Below the pieces are notes generated by a model. The model ran no database searches. It was not told where the DNA came from and was given only the letters and a program-made list of their open reading frames with translations. The position numbers were made by a program, and so were the translations under genes. 64,000 nt of DNA from Parapristionchus giblindavisi (taxonomy: Eukaryota; Nematoda; Chromadorea; Rhabditida; Diplogasteridae), in assembly GCA_943737045.1 (NCBI GenBank), contig CALSFV010000254.1, forward strand, positions 649,038 to 713,037, read 5' to 3'. Positions within the stretch are counted from its first letter, which is position 1; each line of letters begins with the position of its first letter. Positions 46,301 through 58,506 of this stretch are shown here, one piece after another.

Positions 46301-49300
46301 CCTTCCCTCCCTCTCCATCTTTCCTCCGTTCCCTCTCTTTACAACTCTCCCTCTCCCTCTCCTTCCCTCCCTCTCCATCTTTCCTCCGTTCCCTCTCTTT
46401 ACCCCCTCTCCCTCTCCCTCTCCTTACCTCCCTCTCCATCTTTCCTCCGTTCCCTCCCTTTACCTCCTCTCCCTCTCCCTTTCCTCCCCTCCCTCTCCAT
46501 CTTTCCTCCGTTCCCTCTCTTTAACCCCTCTCCTTCCCTCCCTCTCCATCTTTCCTTCGTTCCCTCTCTTTACCCCCTCACCCTCTCCCTCTCCTTCCCT
46601 CCCTCTCCATCTTTCCTCCGTTCCCTCTCTTTACCCCCTCTCCCTCTCCCTCTCCTTACCTCCCTCTCCATCTTTCCTCCGTTCCCTCCCTTTTCCTCCT
46701 CTCCCTCTCCCTTTCCTCCCCTCCCTCTCCATCTTTCCCCCGTTCCCTCTCTTTACCCCCCCCCTCTCCCTCTCCCTCTCCTTCCTCCCTCTCCATCTTT
46801 CCTTCGTTCCCTCTCTTTACCCCCTCTCCCTCTCCCTCTCCTTACCTTCCTCTCCATCTTTCCTCCGTTCCCTCCCTTTACCCCCTCTCCCTCTCCCTCT
46901 CCTTCCCTCCCTCTTCATCTTTCCTCCGTTCCCTCTCTTTAACCCTTCTCCCTCTCCTTCCCTCCCTCTCCATCTTTCCTCCGTTCCCTCTCTTTACCCC
47001 CTCTCCCTCTCCCTCTCCTTCCCTCCCTCTCCATCTTTCCTCCGTTCCCTCTCTTTACCCCCTCTCCCTCTCCATCTTTCCTTCGTTCCCTCTCTTTACC
47101 CCTTCTCCCTCTCCCTCTCCCTCTCCTTCCCTCCCTCTCCATCTTTCCTTCGTTCCCTCTCTTTACCCCTTCTCCCTCTCCCTCTCCTTCCCTCCCTCTT
47201 CGTCTTCCCCCGTTCCCTCTCTTTACCCCCTCTCCCTCTCCCTCTCCTTCCTCCCTCTCCATCTTTCCTCCGTTCCCTCTCTTTACCCCCTCTCCCTCTC
47301 CCTCTCCTTACCTCCCTCTCCATCTTTCCTCCGTTCCCTCTCTTTAACCCCTCTCCTTCCCTCCCTCTCCATCTTTCCTCCGTTCCCTCCCTTTACCCCC
47401 TCTCCCTCTCCCTCTCCTTACCTCCCTCTCCATCTTTCCTCCGTTCCCTCCCTTTACCTCCTCTCCCTCTCCCTTTCCTCCCCTCCCTCTCCATCTTTCC
47501 TCCGTTCCCTCTCTTTAACCCCTCTCCTTCCCTCCCTCTCCATCTTTCCTCCGTTCCCTCCCTTTACCCCCTCTCCCTCTCCCTCTCCTTACCTCCCTCT
47601 CCATCTTTCCTCCGTTCCCTCCCTTTACCTCCTCTCCCTCTCCCTTTCCTCCCCTCCCTCTCCATCTTTCCTCCGTTCCCTCTCTTTAACCCCTCTCCTT
47701 CCCTCCCTCTCCATCTTTCCTTCGTTCCTTCTCTTTACCCCCTCGCCCTCTCCCTCTCCTTCCCTCCCTCTCCATCTTTCCTCCGTTGCCTCTCTTTACC
47801 CCCTCTCCCTTTCGCTCTCCTTCCCTCCCTCTCCATCTTTCCTCCGTTCCCTCCCTTTACCTCATCTCCCTCTCCCTATCCTTCCTTCCCTCTTCATCTT
47901 CCCCCGTTCCCTCTCTTCACCCCCTCTCCCTCTCCCTCTCCTTCCTCCCTCTCCATCTATCCTCCGTTCCCTCTCTTTACCCCCTCTCCCTCTCCCTCTC
48001 CTTACCTCCCTCTCCATCTTTCCTCCGTTCCCTCCCTTTACCCCCTCTCCCTCTCCCTCTCCTTACCTCCCTCTCCATCTTTCCTCCGTTCCCTCCCTTT
48101 ACCTCCTCTCCCTCTCCCTATCCTTCCTTCCCTCTTCATCTTCCCCCGTTCCCTCTCTTTAACCCCTCTCCTTCCCTCCCTCTCCATCTTTCCTCCGTTC
48201 CCTCCCTTTACCCCCTCGCCCTCTCCCTCTCCTTCCCTCCCTCTCCATCTTTCCTCCGTTGCCTCTCTTTACCCCCTCTCCCTTTCGCTCTCCTTCCCTC
48301 CCTCTCCATCTTTCCTCCGTTCCCTCCCTTTACCTCCTCTCCCTCTCCCTTTCCTCCCTTCCCTCTCCATCTTTACTCCGTTCCCTCTCTTTAACCCCTC
48401 TCCTTCCCTCCCTCTCCATCTTTCCTCCGTTCCCTCCCTTTACCCCCTCTCCCTCTCCCTCTCCTTACCTCCCTCTCCATCTTTCCTCCGTTCCCTCCCT
48501 TTACCTCCTCTCCCTCTCCCTTTCCTCCCCTCCCTCTCCATCTTTCCTCCGTTCCCTCTCTTTAACCCCTCTCCTTCCCTCCCTCTCCATCTTTCCTTCG
48601 TTCCCTCTCTTTACACCCTCGCCCTCTCCCTCTCCTTCTCTCCCTCTCCATCTTTCCTCCGTTTACTCTCTTTAACCCCTCTCCCTCTCCATCTTTCCTT
48701 CGTTCCCTCTCTTTACCCCTTCTCCCTCTCCCTCTCCCTCTCCTTCCCTCCCTCTCCATCTTTCCTTCGTTCCCTCTCTTTACCCCTTCTCCCTCTCCCT
48801 ATCCTTCCTTCCCTCTTCATCTTCCCCCGTTCCCTCTCTTTACCCCCTCTCCCTCTCCCTCTCCTTCCTCCCTCCATCTTTCCTCCGTTCCCTCTCTTTA
48901 CCCCCTCTCCCTCTCCCTCTCCTTACCTCCCTCTCCATCTTTCCTCCGTTCCCTCCCTTTACCTCCTCTCCCTCTCCCTTTCCTCCCCTCCCTCTCCATC
49001 TTTCCTCCGTTCCCTCTCTTTAACCCCTCTCCTTCCCTCCCTCTCCATCTTTCCTTCGTTCCCTCTCTTTACCCCCTAACCCTCTCCCTCTCCTTCCCTC
49101 CCTCTCCATCTTTCCTCCGTTCCCTCTCTTTACCCCCTCTCCCTCTCCCTCTCCTTACCTCCCTCTCCATCTTTCCTCCGTTCCCTCCCTTTTCCTCCTC
49201 TCCCTCTCCCTTTCCTCCCCTCCCTCTCCATCTTTCCCCCGTTCCCTCTCTTTACCCCCCCCCCCCCCCTCTCCCTCTCCCTCTCCTTCCTCCCTCTCCA

Positions 49301-49853
49301 TCTTTCCTTCGTTCCCTCTCTTTACCCCCCCTCCCTCTCCCTCTCCTTACCTTCCTCTCCATCTTTCCTCCGTTCCCTCCCTTTACCCCCTCTCCCTCTC
49401 CCTCTCCTTCCCTCCCTCTTCATCTTTCCTCCGTTCCCTCTCTTTAACCCTTCTCCCTCTCCTTCCCTCCCTCTCCATCTTTCCTCCGTTCCCTCTCTTT
49501 ACCCCCCTCTCCCTCTCCCTCTCCTTCCCTCCCTCTCCATCTTTCCTCCGTTCCCTCTCTTTACCCCCTCTCCCTCTCCATCTTTCCTTCGTTCCCTCTC
49601 TTTACCCCTTCTCCCTCTCCCTCTCCCTTTCCTTCCCTCCCTCTCCATCTTTCCTTCGTTCCCTCTCTTTACCCCTTCTCCCTCTCCCTCTCCTTCCCTC
49701 CCTCTTCGTCTTCCCCCGTTCCCTCTCTTTACCCCCTCTCCCTCTCCCTCTCCTTCCTCCCTCTCCATCTTTCCTCCGTTCCCTCTCTTTACCCCCTCTC
49801 CCTCTCCCTCTCCTTACCTCCCTCTCCATCTTTCCTCCGTTCCCTCCCTTTAC
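43357..49853. repeat. Polypyrimidine satellite array S4
   Basis: Same family, starting with the usual right-flank monomers of a unit and ending with the usual left-flank monomers. It contains a C-run of 10 in an unusual monomer at 44881 and a C-run of 15 at 49255. The TTGCCTCTC variant occurs at 45103, 47786 and 48259. Confidence 0.95.
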
Positions 49854-51673
49854 CATCTCTATCTCTTGTCGATACTCTTTGTAATGGATAAAACATTTTT
49901 TTTAAAATTAGAATCAGTAAGCCGAATCAGCATAAATGTAGGGGCATTCATGAACGCTTTGAATTAGCTCGAATGATTAGCGGATTCAACTCATCAGTAT
50001 ACGTTGTTTATACACTGTTAGCATTATCAAAAAAAGATGTACTATCAGCGGCCGAAAGGGAAGGGAGAGAGTTCTTTTTAGCCATAGCCTATGAGTGAGT
50101 TATGTTTCACATTCGACATAACAAAGAAACATAACTTAACAGAAACAATAGTATTCATATAAAAACAAATTGCAAACAAATTTCGCCCCATTTTACAAGT
50201 GTGTGCTATCTTAGTTCTTGATTGATAGAGTTCGAAAAAATTGGAAAGATTACCAGGATCTGAGGGACCTAGAGATAGCACAACTTAAGTTATTCATACG
50301 TTTTTCAATATAAAATGTATGCAAATAAAAAAAATTTCAAAAGCGTTTTTACTTAAGTTGTACTGAAACTTTCAGCGTTTTTACTTAAGTTGTACTGAAA
50401 CTGCATCTTTAAAAGTGATTAACACATCTTTAGAGTAGCTTTTTTAATGTTTCTCTCATAACACATTGAAATGTTGATAACCAGCAGAACAATAAGGAAT
50501 TGGATAATTATGCCGAAATATGCCGAAAAAATATTCGGCATAGGCCGTTATACCGTATGCCGAGAATATGGTCATGCCGCACAGCCCTGGTCCACTCGTG
50601 TCACGCAGTGGTTCCCCTCAACCGACCTCATACGATCACCCGGACGACCCCCTGCCAGATGAAGAGACTCAATCGATGAGTACACGAAGATTCCCTACAG
50701 CACCGGGAGATCAACCCGATCCTCTTCTCCACGGGCATTCTACAAGCACTGGACTACACGCCCTCGAAATAGAGAAATATTGAGGGATTGTGTTCCAAGC
50801 GGCCCGCCCGCTGAAGATGGATCTACGAAGTAACTAAGTAAGTGAGTAAGTCCAGTGGATAAGAGCTTGGACAATCAATCGGAACGGTTGGTCTGCAGGA
50901 AAGTTCAAACCCCGAAAAGGATCAGCAAAAGAAATCATCTTCAAATTCTCTCCAATCCTTTTTGTCATTTTTCACTTGATGGATAATCGCTCTCAATACG
51001 CTAACGTCTCGTGAGTCACAGATCGTAAATTCTGTTTCAGTGAGTTTCACATCAAGTATCGGTAAAACGACCGCGTTAAGTTCAAAAATAGTACTCTTTT
51101 TGTAGCCACGTTTCACTCAGCAAGCGCATGCGCTTGCACATCCTTTCGTTTTCACTAGGGAACGGCAATCGGCACATGAAACAAACGAAATAAGATTTGT
51201 CTAATCATTTATGGTAAATATATCTAACTATGCTCTTTATATTTTATTATTTCAAGCATTTATGAATAGTTCTTCATTTGTTTATAATAAGACCACTGAT
51301 CTTGAATCGTAATATAATACAAATCCGCGTATATTTTCTGGAGTTTTCCCAAAAAACCTGTATATCCCGCCAGGGAAGAGCTGATGCACTGATTGAATAT
51401 TCGAACATCGAAGGACTGGATGACCAGATTGACACTGCTCCGAGAACCAGAGATTGATGATGGGTGGGGATGGTTCGAATTGAAGAAATTTTGTGGAATG
51501 GGAAGCTGTTTACTGTAAAAGAAGGGGAGGATTGTAGACATGTAGCTAAACTTAAATATAACTATGCACGAACGAAGAAATTGATACGCTAATGAAGAAC
51601 AGCTGATATGGAGAAATGTATTTGTAATATTCTATTCCTGTATGAGTATGTTCAATGTGCATTCATTCCATTA

Positions 51674-52812
51674 ATATCACGCCTGTCACGAGAGAATCGA
51701 GCTAAATTAACAATAAATGGGAAAAAGCGAAAATGGTGAAATGAGTTAGGACCAATTTTGCATATCTCTAGGCATGCCCTACCAGCCCCCAAAGTCTTAT
51801 TATGCAATTTTCATTTTAGGGCTCAATACACCGGTTCGGTAAGGCGAGGTTCCAACTTTGAGCTCGAATTTCTTTCTTCTGGTGCGTTTTAGTGAAAAGT
51901 GTTACAAGAGTGACCCCCGCTATTTTTTCGAGCTCTATCGATCTAAACAAACCAGAGGTCATGAAAATTCCTTTGAACAGAGCTACACTTCGTAGCAAAT
52001 AACTCAAAAATTTAGGAAAAGGGGGTGCTCTTCTTCCAGTATGTTATTAAGTTTTTCATGCGCTTTCTAATGAGGGGCGTATGAAAAAAATACGTTAATG
52101 CGTTCGTATGGTTCATCCCCTTGGAAATTTCCAGATGATTTGAAGTCATTTTCGCCCTCCCACACTCTCGTTTTACACACTCTCTCGCCCATTCCTTTTC
52201 ATTCCATTCCATGCCATTCTACACCGCACGGTCTCGAGCGCGCAGTGCGGAATGAATTATATCGTTTTCTCCCTTTCTCTTCCCTCTATTTCTTTCACTC
52301 TCCGGCGAGAGAGTGTGTGAAACGAGAGATTGTAGGAGGGCGAAAATGACTTCAAGTCATCTGAAAATTTCCAAGAGGATGAACCATACGAACGCATTAA
52401 CGTATTTTTTTCGTAAGCCCCTCATTAGAAAGCGCATGAAAAACTTAATAACATACTGGAAGAAGAGCACCCCCTTTTCCTAAATTTTTGAGTTATTTGC
52501 TACGAAGTGTAGCTCTGTTCAAAGGAATTTTCATGACCTCTGGTTTGTTTAGATCGATAGAGCTCGAAAAAATAGCGGGGGTCACTCTTGTAACACTTTT
52601 CACTAAAACGCACCAGAAGAAAGAAATTCGAGCTCAAAGTTGGAATCTCGCCTTACCGAACCGGTGTATTGAGCCCTAAAATGAAAATTGCATAATAAGA
52701 CTTTGGGGGCTGGTAGGGCATGCCTAGAGATATGCAAAATTGGTCCTAACTCATTTCACCATTTTCGCTTTTTCCCATGCTCAGCTCGATTCTCTCGTGA
52801 CAGGCGTGATAT
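51674..52812. repeat. Foldback element, copy 4
   Basis: Left arm 51674-52189, loop, right arm 52304-52812. The CCCCC/GGGGG position mismatched in copies 1 and 2 is paired here. Only one or two private substitutions (for example CCAAGAGGATG in the right arm). Confidence 0.9.
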
Positions 52813-52915
52813 GTAGTTCATTCATATTATACAAACGAATAAGGAAACCAATTTTATCCGATGGGTTCACATATAATTTAATTGATGCCAGATCCAATTT
52901 ATCGACTGTAGGCTC

Positions 52916-54075
52916 CTATTCTTTTCGATTCTTCTTGTCAGTAGATGTCGGAGCATTTTTGGGTCTATCCGATTCCTGAAAAGATGAAAGAATAAATTCA
53001 AAGATTAAATGCCAACGATAATTTAGACGACGAAAAAATACCTTGGACTGCTTCGATGTCGGAGGTGCGGTAGACTCGATTTTACTATCACGCTTTAAAA
53101 CATATTTGTAATGTGATAAAACTAATAAGAATTAATATTTAAAAAAAATCTCTCCGCTCTCCGTTCTGATCATGGCCGTACAGACATACAGACAAATAAA
53201 AAACGTGATCGGACCGGAGAGTGACATCAAAATTCGGTGCTTATCTTAAGAAATACTCACATAGCTCCCAAGACTGTTGTCATCATCCTTTGAAATATTC
53301 TTCTTCTGACGATTTGCACCGCGCTCCTCTCTAGCGTCAACACTTGGGATCTACCAAACAGAAGAGTTTTTTGAAAGATATTTCAAAAATATTGGTTAAT
53401 CCAATTTGATTTTAAACAAAACTACGAATTCACAGCTCGGAAGAGTGAAATTAATACCTTTGGAGTAGATTGTGCTATTTTATCATTAACTGCATTCGAT
53501 CCGTCCTTTGCCTTTGACGTTTGAGGACTTGCGTCAAAAAAAAAGAACAATGGTTGAGCGATAAATGAAATAGATGCTTTTGATGATTTTTGAAAAGATT
53601 AATTGCATAGCTGATTATCATAAAAACCATTACCACAGATTCGGGAGGAGGACCTTTGGAGCGGAGTGCGTAGCCATTGGTGGGCTGTGCATCACTCTTC
53701 TTCTTTATACTATTCTGAAATGTCCCGTTGAGATAATTGCAAAATATTCTACACTAATATTTGCAGAACGCTAGAATATATATTTTACTTAGAACGGTAA
53801 TTTAAATACATTTAAAAAATTTTAAAAATATATATATTTTGGACGAAGACGAAATAATAAAAAGTTATAAACGTACCTTAGTGGACGGCTTCGTTCCTAC
53901 TCGGGACACTTTACTAGTTTTGCCCTTATGACTAGTCGTTGCCTTCTTCCTTTCCTTGTTCGTACCTTTCTTCGACTGGTTTACCTGAATTTACCAGTTC
54001 AGAACCTTGGAAATATCTAGACAGGGCTTCACTTACCGACTTCTTACCAGTCTTCTCAGAACGTCGAGACTGCAT
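52916..54075 (-). CDS. Basic-protein gene, copy 4
   Basis: Exons at 54037-54075, 53877-53984, 53634-53714, 53458-53511, 53261-53350, 53042-53092 and 52916-52975 (TAG stop). All splice sites are intact and the predicted 160-residue protein equals copy 2. The only size change is one extra A in an intron 5 A-run. The retrotransposon lies about 1.2 kb upstream of the start and on the same strand, so its LTR could in principle influence transcription. Confidence 0.65.
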
Positions 54076-54988
54076 TCCTGAACCAAGTAAGAATGAATGG
54101 AGAATGAGAATGGCAATGATGTGGGAGAGAAATGATGAAAGAGTGCATGTCTGTGCAATAATGGTAAAGAAATAGTGCGTGAAATGAAGAGGCCATTAAT
54201 CGATTAGGAGTGCACTAATCATAATCTTATCAATTTTATTTTTTGTGAACGTTTCTCTCATGAACGGTTCATCGGAGGTTGAATCGATGTAAATATATAC
54301 TTTCTGGTGTCTGTACTGGAAAAAAAGTGCTGGGAAACAAAAATGAGGAAAAAAACACAAATATTATTTAAACAATCGATCACACTGAGTCAAACAAATG
54401 CTATGGAGGTTCATACTGAGATATACAAAATATTAGTGCACTTTCATCTATTCTTCTAGGTATTCTTCGCTAAAATTGTTCAGACTCTCTCTCTCTCTGT
54501 CTTCTTCTACTTTTTACCCTTCTCTCTCAAGATTGTCGACCACCGCTAATCTTTGAACTTTCTTTGTGCATTTGCATATCATTCTAGTCCTTCATCCATT
54601 GTCATACAATTTATGTATGATTATCATGTACTGCATGTTCTCATTCTTATTCATTTCGCCTTTTCTTTTCGGTCGTACCGCCCTCTTCTCTTCGTCTTCG
54701 AGTAAGTCCCAGTTCTAACTTCATCTTTGAACCTTGCCTTTTTGCTCTCTGGACCTCTCCTCATTGACCGCACTCTCAATTTCTGCGTCTTTCCTTGTCA
54801 ACAAGAATGTGCGAACATGGTGAGAGTTTAAATCTGCAAATTGATCATGTATACTTATTCCATTTTCGTTTAGCTACGGAAACCCTTCGTATTTAATTGA
54901 CTATGTTTCGTGTAACGCTGGTGCGCACTCCGGAGCTGAGACAGAAGTCGTAATGCAAGCCACCAAGGAGGCCATCACTTATGCATCG

Positions 54989-55083
54989 TTACATTTACCT
55001 TACGTGCATACGACGCAACCCCCTCCGCCGCGTCGGAGAGGCGACGGAGGGAGTTACGGCGTAGGCACGTAAGGCAAATGTAA
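54989..55083 (-). other. 43-bp-stem hairpin, copy 4
   Basis: Same arms and loop as in copies 1-3, about 220 bp from the retrotransposon insertion point. Confidence 0.6.
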
Positions 55084-55306
55084 TAGTGCATTAACATAAG
55101 TTATGGTATGTGTACCATCATTCTGTGAACCATCTGTACATTGCGAGAAACATCGTCGTGGATAAAATATCTGCGAGTGGATCGATATCGGCAGCTTGTT
55201 TTCACGGAAATCCACGATGTTGTTACTCTCATTTGGTTTAACTAGCTCTCGAAATTTTTGATCCTTCGTCCCTTCCCTGTGCAATATTGGCAGAGACAAA
55301 TGTAAT

Positions 55307-55540
55307 TGTTATGTACTTGGACACAACACGTAGTAGAATAGAGACTTTATTGTAGAGATAGAAACAGTACCACCGGTACAACAGGATGAACTAGGTAAGA
55401 ATCAAGGAATGACCAATATAGACAGCACGTCAACTACGATGACGTGTCATTAGCATAGAATAGGGTAATGTGGTCAAATGCAAATGTGTATGCTAAGATG
55501 CAGTTTGGTTATAATAATAGACTTTGGAGCATACATAGCA
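55307..55540 (-). repeat. 3' LTR
   Basis: Plus-strand TGTTATG...TAGCA, so TG...CA ends in element orientation. An AATAAA polyadenylation signal (TTTATT at 55346-55351) and a palindrome TGACGTGTCA at 55440-55449, similar to a CRE/E-box site, are visible. Confidence 0.95.
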
Positions 55541-55553
55541 CCTCCGCCCCAAG
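55541..55553 (-). promoter_or_regulatory. Polypurine tract
   Basis: In element orientation CTTGGGGCGGAGG abuts the 3' LTR start. This is the expected site for priming plus-strand DNA synthesis. Confidence 0.85.
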
Positions 55554-55675
55554 ATATGAACTACGGCATATCTGACAAACAATAATATGGATATAATCAT
55601 ATAGTACAGTATTAATAATGTGATGGAATGATATTAGGGTCAACGATCAATAATAGAGAAATCAATAATCACGAA
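55554..55675 (-). other. Retrotransposon 3' untranslated stretch
   Basis: AT-rich, without open frames, between the gag-pol stop and the polypurine tract. Confidence 0.7.
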
Positions 55676-58420
55676 TCAATGGTAGGTTTGGCCACTAGTG
55701 GATGAAATGTTTAAACGAGATGGTGGTTGTCTACTACGGGAAGGCCTTGTAGAACCGGGTCTAACCACGGTTGCCTTAGGATTAGTCTTCTTGTTGTTGT
55801 TCTCCACATTGTTCGTGGGCACGACGACGGCATCGGCATCAGCATCAGTAACGACGGCATCGGCGGCAGACGGCGTGACGTTGCACTTGACGGGCTCGAC
55901 CTGGACGTTACTCTCGACCACGTTGTCGGCGGGAACGTTGAAACTCTCCAACAAGACACTCAGAGGATCGCAATCCTCAATCCATCTCCTCCTCAATTGG
56001 TTCGCATGAGCAGTCACATGACTACCATCCAATCTCTGGATCTCATAGATCGCATTTCCTTTCCTTCTGAGCACTACGGCTTCAGTCCACTTCTCGTGAT
56101 TTGGACCATCACGATCACGATAATACACAGTGTCTCCTTCAGCGAACTCTCGTGTCACCTTCTCATTCAATACTCTCTCCTCTCCCTCCCTGGGAGACAT
56201 GAGAGTGAGACGACATCGCATCTTCCTTCCGAGGAAGATCTCTGCTGGAGTACACATCTTCAATTCATTATTTGGAGTGCATCTGTACATCATCAAGAAC
56301 TTCTGCACGTTCTCATTCTCCGGACCTTCGCCTCTCATCTTCAACAGTGACCGTTTGAACGTATCCACGAAGCGTTCAGCCTGTCCATTACTCTGCGGAT
56401 GATACGGTGGCGAGAACATGTGATTGATTCCATACTCCATACAGAATGCTCTCATCTTCTCAGACTTGAACTGAGTTCCATTATCAGACACTATGGTCTC
56501 CGGACTACCGTATCTTGATACGAAGTCTCTCAATGCTTTTACGGTTGCATCAGCCGTAATCCTTTCCATAGTCACGACCTCTGGCCATCTACTTTGAACA
56601 TCAACAATGATCAAGTAGTATTTTCCATTCATTGGACCGGCGAAATCCATATGGACTCGCTCCATTGGTCGACTCGTCTCTGGCCACTTGATTGGTTCAG
56701 CTTTCGAAGGATTCTTGGCAGCACTTTCACAACCTTCATAACATCTTACTTGGCTCTCGATATTCTGATCGAAAGTTCCATAGTAGTTAACTCCACCAAG
56801 TAACGATCTCGGTTGAGTTTCATCCTTGGGTACTTGCATCTCCTTGAGTACATGCACCTTCTTTGGATCTGGATGACGTCCAGATTCATTCACGATGAAT
56901 CTAAGGAAGTGGACTTCTTTCTGTCCGAACGCACACTTCTCTAGTCGGATTCTGAATCCAGAATCACGAATCCTCTCGAGAACTCTCATCAGATTCTCGT
57001 CGTGCTCTTCCTTCGTCCTTCCACTTACAATGACATCATCCAAGTATGCCACTGCCCTGCTCATTCCTATCAACATCTGGTCCATTATTGACTGGAATAT
57101 ACCTGGAGTAGGTTTCACATCTAACGGTAATCTGTGGTACTGATACAGTCCACGATGCGTATTGATCACGAGCAGCTTCTTAGCTTCCTCGTCTACTTCA
57201 ACTTGGAGATACGCATCCGAGAAATCAATCGTGGAGAAGACTGTTCCACCATTCAATGAGGCGAATATGTCTTCCGGCAGCTTGAGCGGATGAGTGCAAT
57301 CTTCCAGACAGTCATTCAATCCTGTCTTGAAGTCAGCACACAATCTCTTTGCACCAATCTTCTTTGCGACTAGCAAGAATGGAGCCGCCCACTCCGAGTG
57401 TTCTACCTTAGAGATCACTCCCATATCACATAATCGATCGATTTCTTCATCACACACCTGCTGGCTGGCATACGGCACTGGCCGCTTGTTACGGAATACC
57501 GGCTTTACGCCCGGCTTCAGGTACAACTTAGCTGCAGACTTGTTGTACTTCCCCAGTCCAGGCTCACAAACTTCTGGGAAGACATCCTTTACCCAGGTTG
57601 TGTAGTCTCCTGACTTGATGTGTGCAATCACCGTTTCATCATTCTCATCTGAGAATGCTCGCTTCAAGTCTAGCTTGAAGAATACATCATTGCCGACTAG
57701 TCGAATCGGTCTTGGGGTGACGTGGATCCATGCGTCACACTTCTTGCCACAGTATTCCATTGTACTGCGGAACTTGCCGAGGATCTTCATACCTTGTCCA
57801 TTTGCACATGATACGGTACATGGAGCGGGAACCAACTCAGGGTTCTTCATCTCCTTCCAGTCAACCTCCGAGATGAGCGTCAGATCAGATCCTGTGTCAA
57901 GTTGACACTCCATCTGAGTTCCATCCATGGATACATTCACGTACACACGATTGCCTTCAATCTGATTGCAATCCTTCACTTGTACTGAATTGTTCCGGAA
58001 GTTCTTCTTCGGCCTCATTTTAGGATGCTTCAACCAGCATCTCTCTTCAGTATGACCATTCTTGCTACAATGTGTACATTTCACATTGGCCTTTGATCTC
58101 TCGGTCTTTGGACTCTTCAGATTCTTTCCCTTATCATCTTCAGGTATTCTCACAATATTGGCTGTATTCGTCTGCACTGCTGAGCCTTCTCGCTCAAATG
58201 CTCTCGAATATCTTTCAATAGATGGTCCTTTAGTCACTTGACTATGGCTCCTTTCTCCACTAACAACTGTCTCTTTACTCGCTAACTTCTCGAGTATCTC
58301 ATTATTCTTCTTGTTTTGTTCACTCTGCACGTTCATGAACTGCTGTTGCATGTTCGCTATCATCTCCAATACCGATGCCAATGTAGTTGCTTCAGCTTCA
58401 GGCTTCTCCACTTCATGCAT
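55676..58420 (-). CDS. gag-pol polyprotein of the Ty3/Gypsy element, lacking RNase H and capsid
   Basis: One open frame of 914 codons from an ATG at 58420. Residues 1-110 form a short polar Gag remnant without a recognisable capsid. A zinc knuckle C115-C118-H123-C128 follows, then an aspartic protease site DTGS at 175-178. Reverse transcriptase spans about 300-548, with catalytic D399 and YLDD at 459-462. Integrase has D592, D646 and E682 (35 residues between the last two) and a C-terminal region of the usual Gypsy type around 770-812. At residues 548-551 the end of the RT thumb joins directly to the end of the integrase zinc-binding region. The connection, RNase H and the His-His part of that finger are missing, yet the frame is kept. 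Conserved positions carry unusual residues at D434, T438, R507 and Y561. Enzymatic competence is doubtful. Confidence 0.93.
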   Translation of the reverse strand: MHEVEKPEAEATTLASVLEMIANMQQQFMNVQSEQNKKNNEILEKLASKETVVSGERSHSQVTKGPSIERYSRAFEREGSAVQTNTANIVRIPEDDKGKNLKSPKTERSKANVKCTHCSKNGHTEERCWLKHPKMRPKKNFRNNSVQVKDCNQIEGNRVYVNVSMDGTQMECQLDTGSDLTLISEVDWKEMKNPELVPAPCTVSCANGQGMKILGKFRSTMEYCGKKCDAWIHVTPRPIRLVGNDVFFKLDLKRAFSDENDETVIAHIKSGDYTTWVKDVFPEVCEPGLGKYNKSAAKLYLKPGVKPVFRNKRPVPYASQQVCDEEIDRLCDMGVISKVEHSEWAAPFLLVAKKIGAKRLCADFKTGLNDCLEDCTHPLKLPEDIFASLNGGTVFSTIDFSDAYLQVEVDEEAKKLLVINTHRGLYQYHRLPLDVKPTPGIFQSIMDQMLIGMSRAVAYLDDVIVSGRTKEEHDENLMRVLERIRDSGFRIRLEKCAFGQKEVHFLRFIVNESGRHPDPKKVHVLKEMQVPKDETQPRSLLGGVNYYGTFDQNIESQVRCYEGCESAAKNPSKAEPIKWPETSRPMERVHMDFAGPMNGKYYLIIVDVQSRWPEVVTMERITADATVKALRDFVSRYGSPETIVSDNGTQFKSEKMRAFCMEYGINHMFSPPYHPQSNGQAERFVDTFKRSLLKMRGEGPENENVQKFLMMYRCTPNNELKMCTPAEIFLGRKMRCRLTLMSPREGEERVLNEKVTREFAEGDTVYYRDRDGPNHEKWTEAVVLRRKGNAIYEIQRLDGSHVTAHANQLRRRWIEDCDPLSVLLESFNVPADNVVESNVQVEPVKCNVTPSAADAVVTDADADAVVVPTNNVENNNKKTNPKATVVRPGSTRPSRSRQPPSRLNISSTSGQTYH

Positions 58421-58506
58421 CCTTATTACGAATTATTTGAGTACACTTATTGTTAGCTCAAAAAAAATTCGCGATAGCCTTCGGCGTACTTCTTGCAATT
58501 CAACCT

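Noticed and set aside
55440..55449. TGACGTGTCA palindrome as a proven enhancer
   Set aside because: It resembles a CRE/E-box site, but a ten-base match in an LTR is too weak to call a regulatory site alone; noted only in the LTR entry.
55698..57905. Several plus-strand frames of 67-207 codons inside the retrotransposon
   Set aside because: Antisense shadows of the gag-pol frame.
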